Source: an uncultured Lentisphaerota bacterium
Lineage (GTDB): Bacteria; Verrucomicrobiota; Kiritimatiellia; CAIQIC01
Length of the DNA stretch: 64,000 bases
Direction: 5' to 3'
NCBI GenBank assembly: GCA_903896925.1
Contig: CAITZM010000116.1
Location: 1 to 64,000 of the forward strand
Made by a program: the position numbers and the translations under genes. The number at the start of each line of letters is the position of its first letter. Positions within the stretch are counted from its first letter, which is position 1. Shown in pieces: positions 16,344 to 26,391 of the stretch. The notes beneath the pieces were generated by a model. It was not told where the DNA came from. It saw only the letters and a list, made by a program, of their open reading frames with translations, and did not search any database.

Positions 16344-18254
16344 ATGTGGCAACGACTGATCCTGACCTTGGCAATGGCAGCCCTCATGGGTGCGGCGGCG
16401 GCAACGAAGACCGGGCAACCGCTGGAGGGCGGCGTGGATCCGCAGCGCGTCCGGCAGATTGCGGCGCTGCTTGGCGAGCAGCCGTTCGCCTTCGGGCCGC
16501 GGATCGACGACCGCGCCGGCTGGCAGCGACTGGCGGCGACGAAGGCCTACGCCAGCGCAGTCAGGGACGCCGAGAAGGCGCTCGCCAAGCCGATGCCGGA
16601 GATGACCGAGGAGCTCTACATGCTCTTCAAGAAAACCGGCCGGCGCACCAAGGAATACGGCAAGGCCCGCGGCGAGCGCTACGACCGGATCACCCGCTTC
16701 GCCCGCGCGGAGTGCATCGAGAACAAGGGCCGGTTCCTCCCGCCGCTGGAGGCGGCGCTGAAGGCGATCTGTGACGAGAAGACCTGGATCTACAACTTCC
16801 ACGACCGCACGCTGGGCGACTACACCGGCAAGACGATCACCATCGACCTGAGCTCGGCGGACGTGGCAGAGAACCTGGGCGAATGCCTCTGGCTCCTGGG
16901 TGAGCGCCTCAATCCGGCCACGCGCCAGCTGGTCATGGACAAACTGCGCGAGCGCATCTTCGAGCCCTACCACAAGGCCGTGGCGGGGACGGGCATGCGC
17001 CAGTGGTGGATCACGGCGGACATGAACTGGAATTCCGTCTGCCACGCCGGCGTCGTCGCCGCCGCCCTGGCGGTCTGTCCCGACCGCAACGAGCGGGCCT
17101 TCTTCGTGGCATGCGCGGAGAAGTACTCGAAGAATTTCCTCAGCGGGTTCGATGGCGACGGCTATTGCGCCGAGGGCATGGGGTATTGGAATTACGGCTT
17201 CGGCAATTACATCCAGCTGTGCGAGTCCGTCTTCCAGGCGACGCAGGGCGGCGTGGATCTCTACCAGCTCGAGGGTGCCCGCGACGCCGCGCTGTATCCC
17301 GTGCACATCAGCCTGATCAACGGGGTCAATCCGTCCTACGCCGACTGCTCGCTCGACGCCAAGCCCAGCCAGCAACTCATGAGCTACATCAACCGGCGCT
17401 ACGAGCTGGGGTTGAAGGAGTATGTCCTCGCCGACTTCACGACGGGCGGCAGCCTGCTCACCTCGCTGATGTACTCCTGGTCGAACTCGGCCACCGCGCG
17501 CCCGCAGGCCGCGGGCAAGGAGGCCTATGAAATCCGCAGCTTTTTCAAGCACGGCGTGTTGAACTGCCGGCCGGCGCCGGGGTCGACGTGCCGCCTGGCG
17601 GTGTCGCTGAAGGGCGGCCACAACGCCGAGCCGCACAACCACAACGACCTGGGCACGTTCGTCGTGGTCATCGGCAAGGACGCGCCCATCCTCGATCCCG
17701 GAGGCGAGGTCTACACCGCGCGCACGTTCAGCAAGGACCGCTACAAGAGCAACCTGCTGAACTCGTTCGGGCATCCGGTGCCGGTGGTGGCGGGGCAGCT
17801 GCAGCGGACCGGCAAGGAGGCCAAGGCGGTCATCGTCGCCCGCCAGGACACCCCGGCGGCCGATACGCTGGCGATGGACCTGCGCAGCGCCTACGAGGTG
17901 AAGGAGCTGCTGACGCTCAAGCGCACGTTCGTCTACACCCGCACCGGCGCGGGTGCGCTGACCGTGACGGACGACTTCGCGTTCAGCGCGCCGCGGACCT
18001 TCGGCTCGGCGCTGATCACCTGCGGCACGTGGCAGCAGCCCTCCGCGCGCGAGCTGCTGATCACCAGCGGCGGGGAATCGGTGAAGGTGACCATCGACGC
18101 GGGCGGCGTGCCGTTCACGGTGGCGGCCGAAACAATCAAGGAAGAGAGCCACGGCAAGACGCTGCCGACGCGCATCGGGATCAACCTGACCGGGCCGCAG
18201 GCGAAGGGCCGCGTGGTGTTCACGATCGTGCCGGTCGCGGCGGCGGGCAAGTAA
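16344..18254 (+). CDS. Heparinase II/III family polysaccharide lyase-like protein
   Basis: 636 aa with a signal peptide (MWQRLILTLAMAALMGAAAA). An N-terminal alpha/alpha toroid (~residues 50-370; WWITADMNWNSVCHAG, DGYCAEGMGYWNYG) is followed by an anti-parallel beta-sheet domain. SLKGGHNAEPHNHNDLGTF near residue 420 is the conserved His-containing segment of heparinase II/III lyases, and DPGGEVYT follows. Such enzymes cleave uronic-acid-containing glycans by beta-elimination. Exact substrate cannot be told. It lies 60 bp after the HExxH protein gene. Confidence 0.85.
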   Translation: MWQRLILTLAMAALMGAAAATKTGQPLEGGVDPQRVRQIAALLGEQPFAFGPRIDDRAGWQRLAATKAYASAVRDAEKALAKPMPEMTEELYMLFKKTGRRTKEYGKARGERYDRITRFARAECIENKGRFLPPLEAALKAICDEKTWIYNFHDRTLGDYTGKTITIDLSSADVAENLGECLWLLGERLNPATRQLVMDKLRERIFEPYHKAVAGTGMRQWWITADMNWNSVCHAGVVAAALAVCPDRNERAFFVACAEKYSKNFLSGFDGDGYCAEGMGYWNYGFGNYIQLCESVFQATQGGVDLYQLEGARDAALYPVHISLINGVNPSYADCSLDAKPSQQLMSYINRRYELGLKEYVLADFTTGGSLLTSLMYSWSNSATARPQAAGKEAYEIRSFFKHGVLNCRPAPGSTCRLAVSLKGGHNAEPHNHNDLGTFVVVIGKDAPILDPGGEVYTARTFSKDRYKSNLLNSFGHPVPVVAGQLQRTGKEAKAVIVARQDTPAADTLAMDLRSAYEVKELLTLKRTFVYTRTGAGALTVTDDFAFSAPRTFGSALITCGTWQQPSARELLITSGGESVKVTIDAGGVPFTVAAETIKEESHGKTLPTRIGINLTGPQAKGRVVFTIVPVAAAGK

Positions 18255-18682
18255 AGGCGCAGAGGCGGAGAAGAAGATTGACCGCAAAGCGCATGGATCA
18301 GACCGAGCAAAGAAGAAAAAGCATCCACAGATTTCACAGATGACACAGATTTTCGGAGAAGAGGAGTGACCGCGGAGCACACGGAGAAGAAAAGAATTAA
18401 CCACCAAGACGCCAAGGACACCAAGCTGGAGCAGAGAAGAAGAGCATCCACCCTTCGACTACGCTCAGGGCAGGCAGGCTGCGGATGACAAGATTCTAGC
18501 GGACGGAGGAGATCAGGAGCAGAGCAGCAGGAGCAGCAGTAAGGAAACCGCCAAGGCACCAAGCACGCCAAGCCGGAGAAGAGAAGTGACCACGAACCAC
18601 ACGGCGAAGAAGCGGAGCAGAATTTAACGCAAAGGCACGGAGCAAAGCCAGCGGGCGCGGGGCGGGCGAGCGGGAGAAATTC
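18255..18682. repeat. Dispersed-repeat field
   Basis: Copies of CACAGATTTCACAGATGAC, CACCAAGACGCCAAGGACAC, CCCTTCGACTACGCTCAGGG and TTTAACGCAAAGGCAC phrases. No gene seen. Confidence 0.75.
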
Positions 18683-21574
18683 ATGAGCAAAACGATTATT
18701 TCGTCGGCGATGAACCGGGGGGCAGGCTTGCTGGTGTTTTTTGCGGCGGCTCTGATGGCAAGCGCGCAGCCGTTCGAAACCACGCCGCAGGGGTTTCAGT
18801 GGCAGCAGGGCGAGAACTGGATCCGCTTCAACAAGGGGAAATGGTCGGCGGGCGTCAGCGGCGGCGGCAGCCTCCAGTGGAACGCGTTCCTCTGGCACGA
18901 CCGGTATATTTACGAAACGCTGCCCGGGGGCAAGATCACGGCGGGGCCCACGCTGCAGGCCGATGGCACGCTGGAGATGCAAGGCACCTTTTCGACCCAC
19001 GACCCGGCGCCGCCGATGCAGTACACCTATCGCATCAAGCCCGCCGCCGACGGCGTGCAGGTCCGGTGCGAGTTCCGCAAGACCGGCGAACTGCGCTTGA
19101 GCCGCGGCATCTGGCTCCACGTCTACGGGGATCGCAAGCAACTGGCCAACACGGCGCGCGTATGGGCCGAGCCGGCGGCCTTCGGCACGGTGGGGGGCGG
19201 CGTGCATGGCGTGGCCCGCCAATTCCACGTCGAGCTGCAGCCGGGGCGCGCGGTGCACCTAGGCGGCCCGGCGCTCTATGAAGTCGAAGGGGAAAAGCCC
19301 CAGAACCAGATCTATCGCATGAACCTCGTGCGCGAGGACTTTGCGGCCGACCAGACGGCGGTCGCCGAATACCACATCGGCTTCGGGCCGCTGCCCGCCG
19401 TCTTCCCCGGCGAAATCCGGCCGGCGGCCCAGCCGCTGGCCCTCCGTCACGTCAGCGCCAGCGCCGAACAGGTGCCGCAGTTTGGCAAACTCGAACTGAC
19501 CGTGGATCTGGGGGCGAATTACGAAAACCCGTACAATCCCGAGCAGGTCCGGCTCGACGCCGAGTTCACCAGCCCGACGGGCAAGCGGTGCATAGTGCCC
19601 GGCTTCTTCATGGTGCATTACCGGCGTGAGGCGCAGCAACACATGGAACTGCTCAACCCGACCGACAACGGTTCCTGGCGCGTCCGCTTTGCGCCCCGCG
19701 AGACCGGCCGGTACACGTGGCGGCTGACGCTGCAGGACCGGCGCGGCAAGGTCAGCGGAGGTGAGGGCGCCTTCACGGCCGTGGCGCCGCAGACGCCGGG
19801 CTTCGTCCGCCGCAGCAAGGTCGATCCGCACTATCTGGCTTTCGACAACGGCCAGGGCTATTTCCCCATCGGCCACAACCTGCCCATCGATCATCCCGCG
19901 GGCCAGCTCGGCGATGAGGCGATGCGCAAGTTTGCCGCCGCCAAGGAAAATTACAACCGGTGGTGGATGAGCGCGGACGGGTATGGCCTGGAATGGTGCG
20001 CCAAGCTGGGCTGGTACCGCCAGGACGCGGCGACGCGGCTGGACCAGATGCTCGAGCTCGCGCGGCAGCTGGGGCAATACTACATGCTGTGCATGGACAC
20101 GCACCAGGATTTCCGCGAGCCGGGCTGGGAGCGCAATCCGTTCAACAGCAAGAACGGCGGCCCCTGCGCGACGGTGGCGGAGTGGTTCACCAACGCCGAG
20201 GCGAAGGACTACTACAAGAAGCGCCTGCGCTACACGGTGGCCCGCTGGGGCTACAGCCCGAACGTCCTCTGCTGGGAATTCGGCAACGAGATCGAAGGCT
20301 GGGCCAAATCGCCCGACGAGGTGAAGCTCCCCTGGCACAAGGAGATGGCCGCCTGTCTCCGCGGGCTGGATCCGTTCGGCCACCTGATCACCACCAGTTT
20401 CTGGACGAACACCGGCAACGAAGATTACTGGAAGCTGGACGACATGGACATCGTCCAGACCCATCTGTACACCGGCAACGACGCAGGCGTGGCCCCGCAG
20501 GTGCGCGACTGCTGCCTCCTGCAGCACGCCCGTTTCGACAAGCCGCATATCTTCGGGGAATTCGGCATCCGCGGCGGCGCCGGCACGCCGGAAAAAGATC
20601 CGCAGGGCTGGGCCATCCACAATGGGCTGTGGGCGGGGCTGTTCAGCTTTGCCGCCGGCGGTCCGATGCCGTGGTGGCACGAGGACTACCTCGACAAGCT
20701 CAACCTCTATTTCCACTTCACGGCCTTGGCCAACTTCACCGCCGATCTTCCGCTGGGCAGCGCCCGCTGGTCCGAACCGCAGCTTGCGCCGCCTGAATTT
20801 CCGGATAAGCAGCGCCCTGCTGCGCTGCGCGACACGCTCATCGCCCCGACGGCGTCGGGCTGGACGAAGCCGGCGCACAACGAATTCATCGTGCTCGCGG
20901 ACGGGACCCTCGCCGAGGGCCGCAAGCCTGCGGCCCTGCTGCACGGCGACGGCCATCGCGATCTGCGCAGCCCGCCGACGTTTGTGGTCAACTATCCGCG
21001 GCCGGGGCAGTTCAGCGTGCGCGTGGGCCGCGTTTCGCGGGCCGGGCTGCTCCGGATCTGGGTGGATGACCGCGAGGTGCTCACCCGCGAGCTGCCCTGC
21101 GCCCAAGGGCTGGGGAAGGAAAGCCATTTCGTCCCGCAATATAAACTTTGGGAGACGCAGTACGATGCAGACATCGCCGTCGCCGTGCCGGCCGGACAGC
21201 ACCGCATCCGGGTGGACAACGCCGGCAAGGACTGGGTCACGGTCACCCGTTACGTTTTCACCGGCTGCCGGGTGGTGGACCGCCCCGACGTGCTGGTCGC
21301 CGGCCTGAGCACCGACCGGCTGACGCTCCTCTGGCTGCAGAACCGCGAAAGCATCTGGGTCAACCATGCCGGCGGCGGCGCCGTGGGGCAGGTCGATGCG
21401 TTTCGCGTGCAGGTGGGCGGTTTGCCCGACGGACGTTACCGGCTCCAGTGGTGGGAAACATGGCAAGGCAAGGTGTCGCGCGAGACCACCGCCGCCGCCA
21501 TCGGCGGCAAGCTGACGATCGACGTTCCGGCGTTGCAGACCGATGTGGCAATCAAGATCCGTCCGGTCCCGTGA
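18683..21574 (+). CDS. Secreted DUF5060/GH5-like multidomain glycosidase
   Basis: 963 aa; N-terminal signal around LLVFFAAALMASA. Domain order: beta-sandwich (~30-250), Ig-like DUF5060-type domain (~260-370; SPTGKRCIVPGFF, GSWRVRFAPRETGRYTW), a (beta/alpha)8 barrel (~375-680) and a C-terminal carbohydrate-binding-like beta domain. In the barrel, GNEIEGW holds the likely acid/base E536 and FGEFGIRGG the likely nucleophile E626, both in clan GH-A positions. Probably a secreted or periplasmic glycosidase; specificity unknown. It begins after a repeat field and is followed 90 bp later by the spermidine-synthase-like gene. Confidence 0.8.
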   Translation: MSKTIISSAMNRGAGLLVFFAAALMASAQPFETTPQGFQWQQGENWIRFNKGKWSAGVSGGGSLQWNAFLWHDRYIYETLPGGKITAGPTLQADGTLEMQGTFSTHDPAPPMQYTYRIKPAADGVQVRCEFRKTGELRLSRGIWLHVYGDRKQLANTARVWAEPAAFGTVGGGVHGVARQFHVELQPGRAVHLGGPALYEVEGEKPQNQIYRMNLVREDFAADQTAVAEYHIGFGPLPAVFPGEIRPAAQPLALRHVSASAEQVPQFGKLELTVDLGANYENPYNPEQVRLDAEFTSPTGKRCIVPGFFMVHYRREAQQHMELLNPTDNGSWRVRFAPRETGRYTWRLTLQDRRGKVSGGEGAFTAVAPQTPGFVRRSKVDPHYLAFDNGQGYFPIGHNLPIDHPAGQLGDEAMRKFAAAKENYNRWWMSADGYGLEWCAKLGWYRQDAATRLDQMLELARQLGQYYMLCMDTHQDFREPGWERNPFNSKNGGPCATVAEWFTNAEAKDYYKKRLRYTVARWGYSPNVLCWEFGNEIEGWAKSPDEVKLPWHKEMAACLRGLDPFGHLITTSFWTNTGNEDYWKLDDMDIVQTHLYTGNDAGVAPQVRDCCLLQHARFDKPHIFGEFGIRGGAGTPEKDPQGWAIHNGLWAGLFSFAAGGPMPWWHEDYLDKLNLYFHFTALANFTADLPLGSARWSEPQLAPPEFPDKQRPAALRDTLIAPTASGWTKPAHNEFIVLADGTLAEGRKPAALLHGDGHRDLRSPPTFVVNYPRPGQFSVRVGRVSRAGLLRIWVDDREVLTRELPCAQGLGKESHFVPQYKLWETQYDADIAVAVPAGQHRIRVDNAGKDWVTVTRYVFTGCRVVDRPDVLVAGLSTDRLTLLWLQNRESIWVNHAGGGAVGQVDAFRVQVGGLPDGRYRLQWWETWQGKVSRETTAAAIGGKLTIDVPALQTDVAIKIRPVP

Positions 21575-21664
21575 GGCGCCAGACGCGCAGGGCGGAAACC
21601 AGACGGCGATGGTATCATGCGCAACCGACGGCGGCGTCCGCGTTGGGCGACAAGACATGGGCCT

Positions 21665-23719
21665 ATGAAAAAAATCGGGTTATACGCCGTCACGATCTTC
21701 CTGAGCGCGTTCCTGTTGTTCCAGGTCCAGCCGCTGATCGCCAAAATCATCCTGCCGTGGTTCGGCGGCTCCGCGGCCGTGTGGAGCGCCAGCCTGGTGT
21801 TTTTCCAGCTGGTCCTGCTGGCGGGCTACACCTACGCGCATCTCTCCATCCGCTGGCTGCCGGCGCGTGCGCAGATGCTGGTGCATGTGGCGCTGCTGCT
21901 GCTCAGCTGCGCCTTGTTGCCGATCTTGCCGTCGGCCGCGTGGCGGCCGGATGCCACGGCCGACCCCACCGGCCGCATCCTGCTCGTGCTCGGCGCGACC
22001 ATCGGGCTGCCCTACTTCCTGCTCTCGGCGACCAGCCCCCTGCTGCAGGCGTGGTACGTGCGCCGGTCCGGCTCCGGCACCCCGTACCGGCTCTTCGCGC
22101 TGTCCAATTTCGGCTCCCTGCTCGCGCTGCTGAGCTTCCCGTTTCTCATCGAGCCATGGTTGGCCTCGGGGCTGCAGGCCTATGCCTGGAGCGCCGCGTA
22201 CATCGTCTTCACGCTGGCGTGCGGGGCCACCGCCTGGGTGAGCCGGCAGGCCGCGCCGGAGGCGGCGCCGGTGGCGGATTCTGCGGCGGCCACCGGGCCC
22301 GCGCGCCCCGGCTTTGGGCAGCTTGTGTATTGGGTACTGCTCGCCGCGTGCGCCTCGGTGCTGCTGGTGTCCGTGACGACCCAGCTGACCGCCAACATCG
22401 CGCCGGTCCCGCTGTTGTGGATCGTCCCGCTCGCGCTGTACCTGGTGACGTTCATCCTGGCCTTTGAGAGCGACCGCCTCTACCAGCGCTGGCTGTTCCT
22501 GCCGCTGCTCCCCGTGTCCCTGGGGGGCATGGTGTATATGCTGCATGCCGCGGAAGGGAATTTCCCGATCCGGTGGGCGGTGCCGGGGTTCTCGGCGGGG
22601 CTGTTTGTCTGCTGCATGGTCTGTCACGGCGAACTCGCCCGACGCCGTCCCGCGCCGCGCCACCTGACCCTTTTTTACCTGATGGTGGCGCTGGGCGGGG
22701 CCCTGGGCGGCAGCTTTGTGGCCCTGCTCGCGCCGCACATCTTCACGGCGTACTGGGAGCTGCCGCTGGGACTGATCGTCTGCGGCCTGCTCGCTCTGCC
22801 CGCGGTCTGGAGCCTGCCCCTGCCGCAGCGCGCCGCCTGGCCGCTCCGGACAGCCTGGGTCTTGGGCGTGCTGGTGCTGACCACCTATGCCGTGCGCCAG
22901 GAACTCGCCGACCGCCAGGAAGTGGTGTTCCAGGCCCGCAATTTCTATGGATCGCTGGCGGTGCGCGACGAGGTGCCCCTCGCGGAAGACGTTGTGCGCT
23001 CCCTGTATCACGGCACCATCGACCACGGCTCCCAGCTGCTCGACCCGGACCTGTGCTTCACTGCGACCTCCTACTATGGGCCCCACTCCGGCGTCGGGCG
23101 CGCGATGGAGGCGCTCCAGGCCAAGGGGCCGGTGCGGGTGGGCATCATCGGCCTGGGGGCGGGCGTCCTGTCGAATTACGGGCGCAAGGGCGACTGGTTC
23201 CGGATCTACGAGATCAATCCGCTGGTGGCGCAGATCGCGCAGAAGATGTTCACGTTCTATCTCCACGCGGGCGCCGACAAACAAATCCTGATGGGCGACG
23301 CGCGGCTGACCATGGAGCGGCAGGAGGCGCAGCATTATGACCTGCTCATCGTCGATGCGTTTGCGGGCGACGCCGTGCCCGTGCACCTGCTGACGCGCGA
23401 GGCCGCGCAACTCTACGGGCGGCATTTGAAGCCCGACGGCATTCTGGCCCTGCACATCTCCAACCGCTATCTCGACCTCGAGCCGGTCTGTTTGGGCGAT
23501 GCCCAGGCCTTGGACAAGCAGGCCGTGGTCGTCGATGACGAAGGCGACGAGGAACCTTATTTGTCCTCGTCCACCTGGGTGCTGGTGACATCCAACGCGG
23601 CGTGGTTTGCGTCCGCCAGTTTCAAGGATGCGCGCATGCGCCCGGCCAAGATGCCCGGCCAGTTCCGCCCGTGGACGGACGACTACAGCAATCTGTTCCA
23701 GATCCTGATGCGCAACTAG
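21665..23719 (+). CDS. Fused membrane/spermidine synthase-like protein
   Basis: 684 aa from MKKIGLYAVTIFLSAF. The first ~420 residues contain about ten hydrophobic helices beginning with the characteristic QVQPLIAKIILPWFGGSAAVW segment of MFS-like spermidine-synthase fusions. The C-terminal ~230 residues are a class I methyltransferase fold: VGIIGLGAGVLS (nucleotide loop), YEINP, GDARLTME, and DAFAGDAVPVHLLT as the aminopropyltransferase-type strand. The typical polyamine-site residues are not clearly conserved, so the function is uncertain. The start avoids a 16-residue basic extension. Gene stands alone between a glycosidase and a convergent ABC permease. Confidence 0.85.
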   Translation: MKKIGLYAVTIFLSAFLLFQVQPLIAKIILPWFGGSAAVWSASLVFFQLVLLAGYTYAHLSIRWLPARAQMLVHVALLLLSCALLPILPSAAWRPDATADPTGRILLVLGATIGLPYFLLSATSPLLQAWYVRRSGSGTPYRLFALSNFGSLLALLSFPFLIEPWLASGLQAYAWSAAYIVFTLACGATAWVSRQAAPEAAPVADSAAATGPARPGFGQLVYWVLLAACASVLLVSVTTQLTANIAPVPLLWIVPLALYLVTFILAFESDRLYQRWLFLPLLPVSLGGMVYMLHAAEGNFPIRWAVPGFSAGLFVCCMVCHGELARRRPAPRHLTLFYLMVALGGALGGSFVALLAPHIFTAYWELPLGLIVCGLLALPAVWSLPLPQRAAWPLRTAWVLGVLVLTTYAVRQELADRQEVVFQARNFYGSLAVRDEVPLAEDVVRSLYHGTIDHGSQLLDPDLCFTATSYYGPHSGVGRAMEALQAKGPVRVGIIGLGAGVLSNYGRKGDWFRIYEINPLVAQIAQKMFTFYLHAGADKQILMGDARLTMERQEAQHYDLLIVDAFAGDAVPVHLLTREAAQLYGRHLKPDGILALHISNRYLDLEPVCLGDAQALDKQAVVVDDEGDEEPYLSSSTWVLVTSNAAWFASASFKDARMRPAKMPGQFRPWTDDYSNLFQILMRN

Positions 23720-23804
23720 AGAGGCGCGGCCGGCGGAGAGCCAGGAACCAGCGGGCCGTCCCGGTAATGCGGAGGTCGAGACGCGCACCCGCGCAGTCCG
23801 CCGG

Positions 23805-25169
23805 TTACTCGTGGCGTAGCGCTTCGATGGGGTCGAGCCGCGACGCCTTCCAGGCGGGGTAAAAGCCGAAGATCATGGCGACGCTGCCCGCTACGCACAC
23901 GGCGGCCAAGATCGCACCCAAGGACATCTCGGTGGGCCAGCGCATGACGACCGTGACCAGCCAGGAAATCGTCCGCCCCAACACGATGCCCAGCAATCCG
24001 CCCGCGAGGCACAGCACCAGCGCCTCCATCAGGAATTGCCACAGGATGTCGCGTGACCGGGCTCCGACGGCCATGCGCAGGCCGATTTCACGCGTCCGTT
24101 CGGTCACGCAGACCAGCATGATATTCATGATGCCGACCCCGCCGACGACCAGCGAGATCAGCGCAACGCACAGCAGCAGGTTGGTCATCAGGGTCGAGGT
24201 CTTCGCCAGCGCCGTGGAGATTTCGGTCAGGTCCCGGATCCGGAAGTCATCCGGGGCCTCCTCCGGCAACCGGTGCCGTTCGCGGAGCAGGGCGGTGATC
24301 TGGAGCAAGGCGGGAGGCACCTCCTGCGGCGAATTCGCCGACACGAAAATGTCATCCATGTCGGCGAACCGCGTCATCAGCGGAAAATCGGCCAACTGCA
24401 TGGCGCTGGGCTGCGGGTAGAGCGGCAGCGTCCCGCCGGGATAGAGCCGGTTGAGCGAGTTGATGCCGCCCCCGGTGCCCGCGGCGGCGGGGACCGTCGC
24501 TGCCCGCACACCCGACAGCCGGAACTTGACCGTCGTCCACGGCAAGATGACGTAATCGTCCTGGTCGCGGCCCATCATGTTGGCACCCTTGGTCGCGAGG
24601 ACGCCGATGACCCTCACCATCAGATTCTTGATGCGAACCTCCTTGCCGAGGGGCGACTCGTCGGGGAACAAGGCGCGGAGGACCGTCTGGCCCAGCAGGC
24701 AGACGGGGGCCGCCTTACGCACATCGTCCTCCGTGAAGCATTCGCCCTCCACCAGGTCGCCCCAACCGCGGATCCACAGATAGGCCCCGGTGGTGCCCCG
24801 GATGTTCGAGGGCGACCAGTTGCGATGGCCGTAGAGGACCTGGGCCTTGACGTCGATACTCGGCGCGGCCCAGCGAATGCTGGGACATTCGCGGAGGAGC
24901 GCTGTGCAGTCGGCCGGGGTGAGCGTCACCCGGCCGCCGCTGCCGCCGCTCACGCCGGCCTTGACGGCATCGCTCGGGTCAATCTGGATGACATTCGCGC
25001 CCAGGCCTTCGATCGTGCGCCGGACAGCCGTGGTCGAACCGCGCCCGATTTCCACCATCGCGATCACGGCGGCGATGCCGATGATGATGCCGAGCGCGGT
25101 CAGCGTTGAGCGCAGCACATTGCTCCGCAGGGCGCGGAAGGCAGTCCGGATGGTGTGCGCCCGTCTCAT
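23805..25169 (-). CDS. ABC transporter permease, MacB/FtsX family
   Basis: 454 aa from MRRAHTIRTAFRALRSNVLRSTLTALGIIIG, the usual MacB-permease N-terminus with the first membrane helix. A periplasmic MacB core domain (~50-320) is followed by three helices ending in the FtsX segment (MLVCVTERTREIGLRMAVGA) and the EALRHE tail. MacB-type permeases are mechanotransmission exporters that need an ATPase and usually a membrane-fusion protein. Neither is encoded here; the gene directly upstream (11 bp) is an esterase. Either an orphan permease or partnered with a distant ATPase. Confidence 0.88.
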   Translation of the reverse strand: MRRAHTIRTAFRALRSNVLRSTLTALGIIIGIAAVIAMVEIGRGSTTAVRRTIEGLGANVIQIDPSDAVKAGVSGGSGGRVTLTPADCTALLRECPSIRWAAPSIDVKAQVLYGHRNWSPSNIRGTTGAYLWIRGWGDLVEGECFTEDDVRKAAPVCLLGQTVLRALFPDESPLGKEVRIKNLMVRVIGVLATKGANMMGRDQDDYVILPWTTVKFRLSGVRAATVPAAAGTGGGINSLNRLYPGGTLPLYPQPSAMQLADFPLMTRFADMDDIFVSANSPQEVPPALLQITALLRERHRLPEEAPDDFRIRDLTEISTALAKTSTLMTNLLLCVALISLVVGGVGIMNIMLVCVTERTREIGLRMAVGARSRDILWQFLMEALVLCLAGGLLGIVLGRTISWLVTVVMRWPTEMSLGAILAAVCVAGSVAMIFGFYPAWKASRLDPIEALRHE

Positions 25170-25179
25170 AAGCGGCTGC

Positions 25180-26088
25180 TCAAGGCTTGTAGTCGCGCCA
25201 CAGCCAGCGCATGGCCTCCGGGAACAGCTGCGTGCCGTGGATGCTGCTGTGGACGCCTTCGCCGAAGACGAACTTGTGGTCGTAGCCTTTTTCGTCGAGC
25301 GCGGCCGCCATGGCCTTGTTCGCGTCGGGCCAGCTGCCGTACTGGTTGACGATGTCGTGCGCGCCGTCCTGCTGGAAGAGGCGGATGGGCTTGGGCGGCG
25401 CGGCCCGGACGAGGTCGGGATATTTGTTGCCGCCGCGGATGTTGGTGAAGCTGCCGACGGTGGTGAAGCATTTGCGGAACTCGTTGGGCCGTTCCCAGCA
25501 TACGGTCCAGGCACAGATGCCGCCGCTGCTGCTCCCGGCGATGCACCGGCCGGCCGGGTCCTTCGTCAGGTTATAGTGCTTGCCCACTTCGGGCAGGATC
25601 TCCTCCAGCAAAAAGCGCGCATACGCATCGCTGAGCGTGTCGTATTCCAGGCTGCGATTCGCGCGCGAGGCGGGCCGGCCGTCGGGACGTTTGCGCGGCT
25701 TTTCACCGGGCTTGAGCGGGAAGTCGCCCGGCTGGATGAAGATGCCGATGGTCACCGGCATCTCGTGCCGGGCGATCAGGTTGTCGAAAACCGTCGGCGC
25801 CTTGTACTGGACGCCGTCCTGGCAGACAAAGACGCACGCGGGTCTGGTCGGCTCGTATTGCTGCGGCACATACACCCAGTACTTCCGCACGGTGCCACGA
25901 AAGACCGCGCTGTTGGTCCACGCATATTCCGTAACCTTCCCCTGCGGCACGCCGGCGTGCTCCTCCGAGTCCGGCGTCAGTTTTTTGTAGATGTCGTCGG
26001 GCGACGCGGCCGGTTTGTCGGCGGCGTGCAGTGCCGTCAGCGGGGCCAGCAGCAGGCCGGCGAGGGCGAACGCGAGAGAGAGTTTCAT
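25180..26088 (-). CDS. Secreted esterase, Fes/esterase D-like
   Basis: 302 aa with a signal peptide (MKLSLAFALAGLLLAPLTALHA). Alpha/beta hydrolase of the enterochelin-esterase/CE1-like group: YWVYVPQQYEP opening strand, CIAGSSSGGICAW nucleophile elbow (GxSxG) and a C-terminal GVHSSIHG supplying the likely catalytic His. Probable deacylation of a carbohydrate ester; not proven. A longer reading frame upstream is non-coding. It ends 10 bp before the start of the ABC permease, so the two share a transcript. Confidence 0.82.
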   Translation of the reverse strand: MKLSLAFALAGLLLAPLTALHAADKPAASPDDIYKKLTPDSEEHAGVPQGKVTEYAWTNSAVFRGTVRKYWVYVPQQYEPTRPACVFVCQDGVQYKAPTVFDNLIARHEMPVTIGIFIQPGDFPLKPGEKPRKRPDGRPASRANRSLEYDTLSDAYARFLLEEILPEVGKHYNLTKDPAGRCIAGSSSGGICAWTVCWERPNEFRKCFTTVGSFTNIRGGNKYPDLVRAAPPKPIRLFQQDGAHDIVNQYGSWPDANKAMAAALDEKGYDHKFVFGEGVHSSIHGTQLFPEAMRWLWRDYKP

Positions 26089-26391
26089 GGTGTGCTCATT
26101 TCCGGCCTGCCGGGATTTCTGTGCGGCGCCGTTACCGTTGCGATCCGTGGTCCCGATGCCGACGGGCTGACGCCACACAGCGTCCGGTGCACGTCGACCA
26201 TCAGAACAAACGCTGGTGAGTATAGGCGGGGCGGGTTTTCCGGCCAGCTTTTTATCAGCCGCGCCGAGGGAGGCAAGCGAGGCGCAGCCACAGATGTCAG
26301 GACAAAGCATGGGAGAAATAGTAGGATGGAAACGTAAGCGGCGCAGGAGGAACGGACGCTGACTGTTGGACGGCGCAACCGAAGGAGCACC
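26089..26391. other. Divergent intergenic region
   Basis: Region between the esterase and the Tat-type gene. A CCGGCCTGCCGG inverted patch lies near 26102. Contains the GGAG ribosome site of the rightward gene. No gene seen. Confidence 0.4.

Noticed and set aside
16293-18407. 704-codon minus-strand ORF across the heparinase gene
   Set aside because: Arg/Ala/Val-rich shadow of a high-GC gene. The plus strand has a signal peptide, domain motifs and normal composition. The same applies to long antisense frames at 19259-21658, 21680-23788 and 45906-47951.
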